Positions 47,344 to 58,965 of a DNA stretch of 64,000 nucleotides are shown in pieces. Source of the DNA: Sympetrum striolatum (Eukaryota; Arthropoda; Insecta; Odonata; Libellulidae); the NCBI GenBank assembly GCA_947579665.1, contig OX388351.1, positions 53,576,939 to 53,640,938 of the forward strand, given 5' to 3'. Made by a program: the position numbers and the translations under genes. Position 1 is the first letter of the stretch; each line of letters begins with the position of its first letter. The notes below the pieces were generated by a model. It had not been told where the DNA came from. It did not search any database and was given only the letters and a program-made list of their open reading frames with translations.

Positions 47344-50094
47344 AAAATAAAACTTTCGCAAATAATTTATCTGAATGGATCCCTTTCCGCTGAAGTCAAA
47401 GTATGAGCAAGATCAGCGTCCAGCTGCGTAACCACAGAACTCAATGGATTCAACCACTAAAGAGTATGCAAAGTACGCCAGGGATATCTGTGAGTCAGTT
47501 ACTTCAGAAGTGCTAAGAGAGCGAGTGGGATGATCGAGAGGAAATAGCTGTCGAAGGAACGTCTATTCAAATGTAAATAGCACTCAAAGAGAGAGGAATT
47601 AGTAGCGGCATTTAAGGGCGGCTAAAGCAAACAACCGAAAGGGTAAAGGCCTCGCTAATGTCTTCCATCATGATTTATTAGAGGGTATCGAGGAATTCTT
47701 AGGAACACACGCTGAATTATTTAATTTTCTGGACAAACATATCGATTCGATCGCGGAATTCGTCGAATCATCGCCCCAAAAACTAACACAGATGATGGCT
47801 ATCTTGAGCTATTTTGTTACGCAACTATGCCAACCAATCAATATCAACAGATGTTACTAATAGCGATTGGTAACTAAATTTGTGTAATTATATCATTTAA
47901 AGAATAACCGTACCATTATTTGCTTAAACTTATAATAATACGTTTAGGAATAGATTAAAACAATTATAATGAAACGGAAGCCCAAAAATTTTTGTCTCAA
48001 AAATAATGTTTACATCTACAATATAGTGTAATAATTGTAGGAATCACCACTAGACACGAAAAATCATAAAGAAAGTTCCCCTAGGGAGGAAAAATCAATT
48101 AAAATTATTCTAAACGAGGTGAGTAATATTATTCTAATCATTAATATTTAGATTAAATTGACCAAAATAAGCAATTCATCGACTTCTAGAATTATTCTTT
48201 GTTTCCTTTCCGGATATTCATATACCGCAGATAAGACGATAGTTGAATAAATGACCCACAAAATCCTGGATCGTCTCACAGGACATTTACAAATAGAACC
48301 AGTGCGGATGTTTTTAGGAATCGCAAGGCAGAGCTGCCAGATTCAATAAAATAACATTTGTTGGTGGAAAAATTACAAATAGTACATAATTGTATATGCA
48401 GTATTACTATCCAGATGATAATCGCTGATCTAAACTAAATTCATAGGCCTTCGATAGTTTAGGGGTCGTATTGCAGACTTATGATAAAACGATTAAAGTT
48501 TCATACCTCGTCTTATCTGAAGGTCATCCTATCTGCAAACGTATAAGGTAGTACTTTTTGAAAAATTATAATTAAAATTATCACGAAATACTCAAAGAAT
48601 ATAAACTAAATGTCACTGTTGAGCTGATATATCTAATAAAATTCCAAACTAAAATAGACAATCATCCTTGTAACATACAACATTTCTCTGCTTCAACAGA
48701 ATCAAGGATATCAAATTCAATTATGGAGTCTAGGAAAGACGACAATGCTGGTATTCATCATACAAATGAATGACAAATCACTCATTATTAACTCAAAAGT
48801 TGATTTTAATACGTTACGACCTCAACCATAAATAACTTTAAAACAATAATTTTAATAAGGAACGTTTTAACTTTATAATGATCAATAAATAGCTTGGTAA
48901 TTGAGGATTTAACAAAAGAAGTATAAATCAATACTTAAATTATTTCGACCTTGTAAAGAATTTTAAGAACATCTTCTCTAAATTAATAAATTCTTTTTCT
49001 ATACCGAGTACTACAGTTTCTCTTTTGAGGCAAGATAGCAGAAAATTGAGGCTGAAATCTTCAAATCTATACAATGAATTGTAATAAAATTCGTCAAATT
49101 GTCTAAATTCGCGTAATTTCAATATACCTACTTTGAGGCAATTTTCACATACGTGGATTAGATTCCCTTTTAAGCCATAATTACTAACTATAAAAATGAA
49201 ATTGGATACATATCGTATACCCATCACCAATTGAATATATATCTTCCTTTACATTGAAGTTAAATCCCATTTCGAGACAATACAAAACGAAAAGTAGCGA
49301 TCAGTTCATAAAAGACGCGAAACCGCGCTTAGTCTCGTTAAACACGTTATGGATTGAGATGCAACGAGAGAAACAGCTGATAAAACACGACGAGCACATT
49401 GCACCTAAAGAAATCTCTCGTCTACATGACAGCAAAACCTTCCGTTACTTCCGCACCCGAGCAATTCATCATTTCGTCATCCCCTCTCTATCTGGTGCAT
49501 CGAGGAAGAGTCAGAGGGCGTGAATCACATGATTAAGTCACGATTTCCCTCTAAAGGAAGACGATGAAAATTATTGTGAATCACTTTGACGACTGGGTGG
49601 TCTTCGGGAGGAAATCCTCTTAAGGGACTATTGTTTCGCAGTGTCTCCATCTGCAGAAACAATAGCGAAGGGGCAACAGAGGTCAATGCAAATAAAGTCC
49701 TGACAAATATGCGAACATCGGCTATAAAAACAGGGCTGAATATGGAACAGAGATCCCTTACATCTTTTTTTACGACAAAAATAAAATTGAAGGCAGAAAC
49801 TTAACATTATAAAAATAAATTATTATCAATTCATAAGTATAATAATTATTATAGAATAGAGTATCAGATGTTATACTAAATAATGATAATTCTCCTCTGA
49901 AAATTGTACCAATAAAAATTCCAATTCGATTGCAACAACTTCCAGCTCTTTCTTTTGTTCGCAGATGGACATAATTATTGATATTAGCGTGGAACATTAT
50001 TATCAATAATTTATGCTGAATAAATATTCCTTATCTGATGAATAAAATCACAGGTGAGGAGAAATACCTATGCATAAAAAAAATAATTTTCATA
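47344..50094. other. Non-coding DNA with islands at ~47350-47800 and ~49290-49700
   Basis: No gene recognised. Frames at 48940-49230 (minus, 96 codons) and 49254-49523 (plus, 89 codons) have no recognisable domain. 47880-48950 is AT-rich. Confidence 0.4.
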
Positions 50095-50097
50095 AGA

Positions 50098-50235
50098 AAA
50101 GTTCCGGGTTCGAGTCCCGGCTACGTCTAACATTTCTACGTCTAACATTTCTCGTATCTCAATATTCTCTGTAACATTATGTAGTATGTGTACCATGGTG
50201 TACTAATAAGGCTTAAATAAATCGATGCTTTTCTA
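50098..50235 (+). mobile_element. 5'-truncated tRNA-derived SINE
   Basis: It begins close to a perfect B box, GGTTCGAGTCC at 50107-50117, inside a tRNA-like T-arm (ccgggttcgagtcccgg). The A box upstream is missing. A 15-bp unit 'ctacgtctaacattt' is tandemly duplicated at 50121-50150. The body ends in 'ataaggcttaaataaatcg' near 50235. A tRNA head cut just before the B box is typical of truncated SINE insertions. Confidence 0.6.
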
Positions 50236-53200
50236 TCTCGCAGTAATAAAATACGCTTTATTATTATTCTATCCTTGGCTCTGAGAGATGAAGAATCGCA
50301 AACCGAACAAAATCTGAAATATCAGCGCAATAATTAAATTATAAAGGTTTAAAAGTAAAAATTTAAAAAAATACAGAGGGGATTAAATGAGAGATGAATC
50401 TGTAGTTCGTCCAAGCACCAATGCCGATGACATAAGATGCAGAAGAAGAATGTCTTCGTAGAAGTAGAAAAAGATTGAAAAAAAAATTCTCAAAGTTTTC
50501 TCGGCTTATCCCACGCTTATAATGAAGTAACTGCTCCGGCAGAAATGCCCCATTCGCATATGACAACAAAACGAACCAAAAAAATGATATCCAATCACCT
50601 TTTAGGGAGTGGATTAACGTTTCAAATTTCGGAAATCTTCCTTTAGTAGATGTTCAGACTTCACGCCAACGCATTTCACACGTTAGCACCGTGTTAAGAT
50701 CGTGTTTACTTTATCTCGTGACGTCATCTGTAATTCTCCACCAGCGCCAGTAGCTGAAAGGATAAAGGAACTTAAAAGTTAATGCCGTTTCCTCACCACT
50801 AATGCTCCTTCATCGTGGATCAAACCGAACTAATTATAGTTAAAAATCCCCGTTTACAAATCACTTACCCCTTTGTGTTATCTTTATAGATTACTACCGG
50901 GCGTTATGCCTATTTTGGTGCACAAACGATATCGTATTAAACTTTATGATTCTTAAAAAAAGGAATAGGTTTCGAAGGAAGAGAAGTTAACCGTCCGGAA
51001 AATAAACTATAAATTGCCGCCGGAGTTACTGAACCCATACGAAGTTCACTTCACTCAAGCTACTCAAGTAGGTGACAATAAAAATAATATTGAATCATCA
51101 AGAGCATATCAGGGGATCGCATTAGCACATGGCCGGGAAGAATGGTTTGCGAATCCTCAACCAGGATTAAAAATTGCGAAATCCAGGAAATTATAAAAAC
51201 ATATCGCATACAAGCAGAAGTGAAGTCGTGAGAAGATACCATTCCTATTTCAACGATCCCGGAACCTAGCGGCTGAAACAGAAACCAGGCAGACCGCGGC
51301 AGAAACCATATCTCAAGCATATTCCAATAAACATAATGATGAAAGTATGCGGAAAATTATTCTCTATGCATGAGGTCTTGTTGCGGTTAGCTATTCAAGT
51401 TTCCTTTGCTTGGCATGAATTACTCTTGGTTAGGGGAAAATGCAGAAAATTCTGAGGTACAGAGATGCATGAAGATAAAAGAATAAATGGATGCGAAATA
51501 AAGGATGAAAACCTCTGAAAAAATGCATCCGCAGATAGGAAAATATGATCTCAAAACAATGAAAGAATTAGTAATAAAATATTTAAGGATACATCTGAAG
51601 AATGTATGCCCAGATAAGAAAATTTAACGAATTGTAAGTAAATGGTGCCATTAGCATGCTTACGTTGAATATACACAGTAAAGGTATACATTTGGAAACA
51701 GATTTGTTAACAATAAATTTTCCATCGAACAAAATGTTGAATATAGCCCCGAGATAGCAATTAGATTCTTGCTATTATTATATTTTATCAGATCAATTAC
51801 ATACTTTATTATAATATTTATTTAGTTTGCATATTATTAAATTTATTTAATTCATATATTATTCTATTTATTCAATTTTATTTCATTCACTATAATAGTA
51901 ATTATGTATATTTTATTATTATATTAGTTGCCTGTTAGAAGAAAATTTCGTTTGCGCGTACATTTGGTGATTCATTGGTAGTGTACGGTGATTTACATCA
52001 TGGAATTAAATAATCGAAATGACAACCACGGGAAGTAACACAAGAATGAACTAACCGCATAACTAATACGCATAATCATTCACGGAAGCAAGGAGCGTCA
52101 CGGGACCACCATTTTTTTCAACTTCGCCTCTTTCAGTGTTAGCACAACGAATATTCCACACATCAGACTCGGCTACTTTTCTAAGGACTGGTCAAGCTCG
52201 ACACCCAGTATAACCGGTTATAATGAAAAGCATAATGTTGTTTACTTCCACGGGAAATGACGTCATGCGAGAGAGAGGCTGCGAAGGTATTTTGAGGACC
52301 GAAAAACCAACGCATCGGAGGATAAAAAAACGCTAACAGCTAAAAGAAGGTCTCAAAGTTCAGACGCAGTTTATGGAAATGAACCAAAGGTTACGGGGAT
52401 TAGATCACACCAATGCGAAGGCGTCAAATGTCGCTGAGATCACCTTCGAATCGATTTATAGACGAATGATATCGCGGCTAATGGAATTCCGTCGTACGTT
52501 ACCCAATGGATGACAGCACAGGCCGTCGGACAAGTCCCAACCTCGCCAACAATCTTTCAAAACCGTAAACAATTCCTTGGTTACGAAAAGTTTTCGCGCC
52601 TACGCCATATTAGGCATCGACCGGCAGAGACATCTGGTGAGGATGAAAATGGCGCGAGTTGAATAAACAGATAAACGTAAGCATATCGAAGGACTGGTTC
52701 CGAGATGATTTCTCCGATTCAGCGGCACATCCCAAGGACGTCTTCCTTTAAAAGTAAAGATGCACAATTCAGCCGCTTTCGACCTTGGGTGTGCCCATGC
52801 AGTAATAAACGCGAGAGGAAAAAGAAAGCGGAGGACGCATTTGGACGCGAAGATGGTTCCCGGATCCGATTTTTTTATGCGACGCTAAAGGAAGTCTCCT
52901 CTTAAAAGAGATGCTGAAAAATAAGGCGAATCGAGCACGAAAAAATTTGGGATTCAAATGAAAACTCGAATTCAAATGAAAGCTCGAAAACTTAAAAATT
53001 ACGTGAAGGGCATAAATTTAGATAAATGGGGCATGAAATGTGGCTATTAAAGGCAAGAAAAAGTATCTGAATGTAAGCACGAAGAAAAATGTTCATGATG
53101 AATTCTTTTGGAGAGTGAAACATGGATATAATTCATTTGGTCACAACTGAATAAATTGCTTCCCTAAGGAGAGACTTGACGTGCTGACTGGAACATTGTC

Positions 53201-53453
53201 GTCCACCGCTAGAGACCTTGTTAACAGAGCAATATGTCCTATTCAGAGTGCATATCAAAACTGATTAGATGACTGTATTGTATTGTTTGGTATACTGGGA
53301 TATTTGCGGCTACTTTATATAGCTAATTTGATTGCTACCCCCAGTGAAATACAATGTAAGTTTACCATCATCCAGAAACATGGACCAATTAGTTACATAC
53401 AAGGGAAGTGTTGAGGTGACTTTGCACATAAGGGCGTACACCCAGGAAAATTC
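50236..53453. other. Non-coding DNA with islands at ~50630-50900 and ~52080-52910
   Basis: No gene recognised. 51760-51940 is low-complexity AT (tta/att runs). TGACGTCA palindromes lie at 50719-50726 and 52258-52265, one in each island. Frames up to 86 codons have no recognised domain. Confidence 0.4.
52209..52222. promoter_or_regulatory. Palindromic AACCGGTT site (Grainyhead-type core)
   Basis: TATAACCGGTTATA is a perfect 14-nt palindrome centred on AACCGGTT, the preferred core of Grainyhead/CP2-type transcription factors. It lies in a GC-richer island, 36 bp before a TGACGTCA. Binding is inferred from the motif alone. Confidence 0.35.
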
Positions 53454-53513
53454 CCAAGGAAAAACGGACTTTCCCGGCTCCGTCAGACTTTTTTCAAGTT
53501 CGTTTTTCCTTGG
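53454..53513. repeat. 60-nt inverted repeat with 16-bp arms
   Basis: CCAAGGAAAAACGGAC (53454-53469) pairs with 53498-53513 at 15 of 16 positions around a 28-nt loop. No flanking duplication is seen. It lies inside an 88-codon frame (53332-53598) that I do not consider a gene. Confidence 0.55.
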
Positions 53514-55982
53514 AACGATGCTTCATTTACAAAAAAATACAAATGAGGCACTTCAGAAAGCATATACATTATCCTTCGATGGCAAACATAGGATGTAAAG
53601 GCATATATTACGTCTACCTTAATAGTCAAGAAGGCTCACAATATTCTCTATGCAGAAGACTTCTTACAGTAAGGAGTAAGTCTTATGTTCAGCCAGCAAT
53701 GCATAATGATCTTTTCAAGAGGTATATCCCACGTAATTCAATAAAAAAATTAACCAGAGAAAGTATAAAGATTGATATTGAGGAAATTTGGCGTATTTTT
53801 TAGTCCATGTAGCTTCTGAAAATGAATTTGAATCAAAATTTGAATATATCTTCAATTAAAAATACGAATTCTTTAGTTTAAAATATCAAAATTAATATAA
53901 ATACCGTAGAAAATGAAGGGAAATAAATAAAAGGCATTCAACTGGTAAAAAATGAAACAAAAAAGGCAAGAACTTGGAAGAAGTATATGAATTGGCCTAA
54001 AACCTCACTTTATTCATTTCCGACGATAACGATTCCACTAACTTAACTCTTTATGTAATTGCAAGAGGAAAAAGCAGAGATTCTACTCAGCCACGTTGGC
54101 AAGATAATCCAAGCAAATTTTGCACTCAAGCTGACGTGCAAGTTTCCTCAGATAAGGAATAAACTCGTCCGACTTGTACAACTAGAGCACCTACACCACG
54201 ATATTTACTTCCTTCTAGATAAGGCATCCACATCACTTTTTCTCGGATATTGCGGAGATAATGTCAGTTCAATATCTGATAAATGAGCACTGATTTTGAA
54301 ACGGCTTCACTCAGCATTACTTCGTTTCCGATGCATGGTATCAATTAACAGAGTTTCATTTTCAAGAACATAAGATCAGTTCCATTCACGCCATATCCTT
54401 TACGTAACTATGGATAATTTTAGTAAACAAACTCGGGTTTGTTATGTGAAAGACCTAACCAAAGTCGTTTCAGGATTAATATGCATAATTCTGGGATAAA
54501 ACTGAGCGAATACTTTAATGTAAATTCATGTTTCTGTTGACGATAAGAATTGAAGTAAATTGTAATTCAATCTTACGTAATGCATTCTTGTGAGTTTGAT
54601 TAGAAATATAACTTTAGGAATAATAATGGCAATTTATGAGGTTTACAAAAAAATCAATTATAAGCATATTGTAGGTTTAGGGGGGATATGCCGTAAAAAA
54701 AAAAGTCTTAATTTTTTATTTCAATAGAATTCTTAGATAATGATATGTGATTGAACTACAAGCTTTCTGCAATAACGAAATATTATAATACTACTATATA
54801 GTATGATGTAGTATGATTTATTAATCCTTTACGTATACTCTTCTATATTTTTGTGTTATGACATTATATCCGTACATGGTCAATTGTTTGATTTTTTTGT
54901 GACTACAATGGCATCTACCATCTTCTCATTTTATTATGCACTACTTAAAAACTTCGTTTTAAGCGGAAAATGGTAGAAGATATTATTTTTTCTATAGACT
55001 TGTATATAAAATGACTTGTTTTGAAAAAGTGGTAGACTGAATTCTTACTCATAAATATTTGTGAATGCAGAATAAATAGGTTTTAAAGGGGAACATTTCT
55101 CCGATAATAATATTTCGTAAATTATATTTTCATTTTTTTCTTCGTGAAAATGCATTATAAAATTCACCTAAAACGGTTTTGAATATTTTTGCGGCTGAAC
55201 ATTTATATAAGCATAAAAAGCCAAACGGTACCTTTCCATCGCTTCCTGTTTTTCTTCATTTAATTGTCCCAATGTTTGAACCTGTCATTTCGGGACACTC
55301 TTCGCATACATAACGTACACAAGAACACGACGGATTGACCGGCCAAGACGGCAAAAGGCCAGATGCACAGCCCCGAGGTGATCGGTTAAATAGGATTGCA
55401 GATTCTTTACTGGTGCACCATCCCATCCAAATATAAATCCGTTAGACTGTCCTCGTCCATCAGACCTTGAAGTGATCCAAGTAAATCAACCTCGACGCTG
55501 TGAATCACGCGGAAGCTGCATCAGGTCTGCGAGTCTTCCAGGTAGACAAGCGGGGCCACGCCACTTCCCGCGAACCGTCAACAGCTATGACCAAACATTT
55601 CTTTTATCGCGCCCGTTCCTATTCCGAAGAAATCCAGAATTATGAGCCGTAAAAAAAACGGCGGAAAATCTGACGAAAAATCTGGGAGACCATCTGATAT
55701 AAAAATCTCGGAGAGACCAAGAGGAGTGGAGGTAAAACTTAACAGGAAGTGGTGAGAGAGCGGAACGGTTTGGCAAATGGTTCTATCTCCTCAAGAGCGT
55801 CCGTCTGCACATCCCCACGCGGAGGATTGGGTTAATTGTGGAAGTGCTTTACCCCCAAAGACCCCCCTGCAGAATGGACTTCTGGGAATGCTGCCAAGAA
55901 TTAAAAAAACGCGAGATTTTATCTCCTTAATTCGAACTGGGGCTCCTCCACCATGGAGCAAGGATTTAACTTTATTTAGTAG
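53514..55982. other. AT-rich non-coding DNA, then an island at ~55300-55980
   Basis: No gene recognised. 54540-55240 is very AT-rich. The island from 55300 has short frames on both strands (minus 55585-55776, plus 55777-56007) and runs into the hAT-like patch. Confidence 0.4.
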
Positions 55983-56040
55983 AGCGGCGGTTCTTAGACT
56001 TGGCTAAGCTGGTGACCCCTTTGGCTAGGCTTCTGTTTCG
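55983..56040. mobile_element. hAT-like terminal fragment
   Basis: The sequence 'gagcggcggttcttagact' followed by 'ggtgacccctttggctagg' recalls the ends of hAT-type elements (CAGxGGTTCTCAACCTxxxxGGTGACCCCTTTGG). No opposite end or 8-bp duplication was found. Confidence 0.35.
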
Positions 56041-57759
56041 CGGAAAATTCTGAGCTTTGTTAAGGTTTCGAGATATTTAGATGCACCAATGATTAAAAGC
56101 AATCAACTTCGAAAATATCGGAGTGAAATATTTTAATTGATTACATGAGGAGGTAAAAGCCGCATTCTAAAAACTAGAATGATTTGATGGCAATAATGTA
56201 TAGAAAATCGTCATCTAGTCTAAGATGAATTCTTTACCATTATTGACGCAGTTATCACTAAATGTTTTTAGCTGAATAAGTTCTTTTTATCTCCTATTTA
56301 TTGCTGGTTCTTGGTATAATGTAATTGAACACGTGCTGTATTCCGACAATATGTTCAATAAATAACAAAATGTTACAAAAATAATAATTAGAATTAAAAA
56401 ATGAATAAATTACTAGTTTTATTTGAGCGAGGTTGATAATAATAACTCTCTTCGTAAATCTAATCTTTTTCGTATAAAATTCAAAAGAAGGAAAGAACTT
56501 GAAAAATAGCACGCTAAAGATACCTACTTAAAAGGTTAAAAAAACCCAAGTAAAATCATAGAGTAACTACGGTTATACACGCTCATTCCATGTGTTTTTT
56601 GAGTTATAAAAATGATCTAGATTAGGAACATTTTTTTTTACATTTGATAAGCGCGAAAATAAATAATTGATTGCAAAGTGCCTTAAAATTCTCTCTAGAA
56701 ACTTATTATATCAAACATAGTGTAAGTAATATCGTGGGAAGAGGAAATGATCAAATGAAGAAAATGTGTCTTTAGGTATTGGAGTGGTTGCATGTATTAT
56801 GTATCCTGTACGTAAAATGTTTCATAAGCGTAATAATCCCATAGGAGAAGAACAGGTGGAATGTTTGCGGTTCAAAGTAAGAAATTCGAGACAACGTTCT
56901 TTGTGTACCGTTGTTGGTCGAATACTTAAACGGAACACAAAAATTTCGAGGTGTAAAAGGAAGGATTTGAAATTAAAATGAGAAGGCATACGAGTAGCAA
57001 GGAGCATTCCGACAAGCAAGCTCATAATTAAAAGATGAATAATTCAGACGTTGAATAACGAAGTGTTAAAATAAGACAGCTTTTCACATCCGTAATTCAT
57101 CTCTTGAAATGTTAGCTTCCTCCAAACGTGTGAATGTGACTTATTCCAATTCTACGGTCTGAATTAAGTATGAATCTTTTATTGCGCTCAAGTAGCCTTT
57201 GCTTTATAAGCTACCGATGATAAGTAGCTAATGCCGACCCCATACACTCTCTCTATCTATTCGCTACCGAATCAGCTACTTACAGCCTCCCTCTGGACCC
57301 GTGACGCTCAACAGACATCCTCTCTCGCCCCCTCTTACGTCACGAGATTATTTGAAACAGCGCATGGGAGAGGAGCAAAAAGTTTTGACGCAGACAGGAG
57401 AGAGTAAAAAAGTGTTAAGGACCTCCACTCGAGGGAGAAAATTCATCGCTGGCACTTAAAACCAGAGCGAATATGGAGTAAACAAATAATTCTGCGGTTT
57501 TTTCATTTAGAGGAGAGATTCGTATCCTGCTCGTTTCCATAGAAACTTGTTCAAATCACACCGAAAGCGAAATTGTATTTTTTCGGAAAAAATAACTACG
57601 GCAGATATTATCAACTCATTGAATAGGTTATGATCGAAATGATTTACTTCTCTTCATACGCAGGTGCCTTTACAAGTACCTATCCGTGCACTGCACACCT
57701 ACAGTATGGATGTAGAAAGTAACAATGGAAGAAAAAAATGCAACGTGCTTTCAAGGAAA
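56041..57759. other. AT-rich non-coding DNA with an island at ~57200-57480
   Basis: No gene recognised. The island contains CT-rich runs (ctctctctatctatt; cctctctcgccccctc) and two near-identical 'agctac/gtagct' motifs. Nothing coding is evident. Confidence 0.4.
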
Positions 57760-57830
57760 AACCATGGCAGACGAGATTCGAACCAAGGGCCTTGATGTTT
57801 TCCACTAGGAGTGCCAATATAGCTTTTAGT
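57760..57830 (-). mobile_element. tRNA-like SINE head
   Basis: On the minus strand a weak A box 'tggcactcctagtgg' (57803-57817) precedes a good B box GGTTCGAATCT (57775-57785). The head continues 'cgtctgccatgg'. A relic of a pol III-transcribed SINE. Cloverleaf pairing is poor. Confidence 0.5.
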
Positions 57831-58884
57831 TATGTGTGAGAGAACACAAATTAAACTTCAGTGTTCCTTGAAACAATTCAAAGCTAATGAAGAATTACTC
57901 GTGAATGCTTCGTACGATGCAAAATTTCTGAAAAAGTATCTTTTACGTCCGCTTGAGAAATATTAAAAAAATTTTAAAAAACAATAGGAACTCTGAATGC
58001 TACATTATTATTCAAAAGAAACAACTGCTATGTTAACCATCAATTTCGATCACAAAACACGACCAATTTGTAACACATACCATTCTCAAAGCTTTGGACT
58101 GGATTTTTATTATCTATAGACACTTTCTAGAAACTAGAATACATTGAAAACTACTGCCAGTCCTTAGAATGACTTCCCTAAAAGGTTTAATGAACCTGGA
58201 TTTAGACCGCGATAACGCCCAAGCATTGCACATCAGTGAAATTTTGGCCAAGAACATCGCGACCACAGTTGGCGCTAATTTTCTAATTTTGAGGCGGAAA
58301 TAACAACAGGCGCAAGGGTTCAGTAGCTGCGCAATGACCGCCTACGTAATTTAGGCAGTTATGATTTTCATTCCTCAAGCGGCAAACGCATCTAACTAAA
58401 TCCTTTTATAGCAATCACAGGGAGCAATTTCATAGAATGATAACAAGAGCCAAAGTTTTTTTAATTTATCCGCAGATTCTGACGCTAGAAAAAAACAGGA
58501 TGATGGCATTGATTGTCATTATATAAATTTTACGGAATTATCAGGCTTTCTAGGCTCCCAGATTGGAAGAAATACAGAAGGAAACATATAAAGAGGTATA
58601 CAACGGTGAGCTCAAAGTTATATTCCATCCGCAAAGACCAACATAGAAGATGAATTTTAACGCTATACTACCTATAACGGAAGTAAAATGGAAAAAGTGT
58701 ACTTGTTCCTCCGTTTTTTGAACAGAAATATTATCGAAAGACGGCAATCGTTCGTCGAAACCGGAATTTAGTTTTTGTTGAAATGAAAGAAAACCTTTTG
58801 TGGAAGAACTAATTATCGTCCAGAGTCGAACTAATGATACTCTGGATATAAAATAATACTCCATTAACCCCATCTGAAATACAT
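57831..58884. other. Non-coding spacer between two tRNA-like relics
   Basis: Nothing recognised. A 113-codon minus frame at 58550-58891 runs up to the next SINE head and has no known domain. Confidence 0.4.
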
Positions 58885-58965
58885 ACGGCAATGTAAATGG
58901 CTCCCTGGGATTGAACCAAAGACCATCAGGAAAATCTTAAACAGTGTATGTGAAAGGTACCGAGT
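58885..58965 (-). mobile_element. tRNA-like SINE relic (B box only)
   Basis: A B box GGTTCAATCCC is present on the minus strand at 58907-58917, followed by 'agggagcc'. An A box is not convincing. The B-box neighbourhood (ctttggttc) resembles that of the relic at 57775, so they may be related. Confidence 0.4.

Noticed and set aside
51760..51940. Replication origin or A+T-rich control region
   Set aside because: It is simply low-complexity TTA/ATT sequence like several others here; no additional features.
57760..57830. Functional tRNA gene on the minus strand
   Set aside because: Good B box but weak A box with an insertion and no credible cloverleaf.
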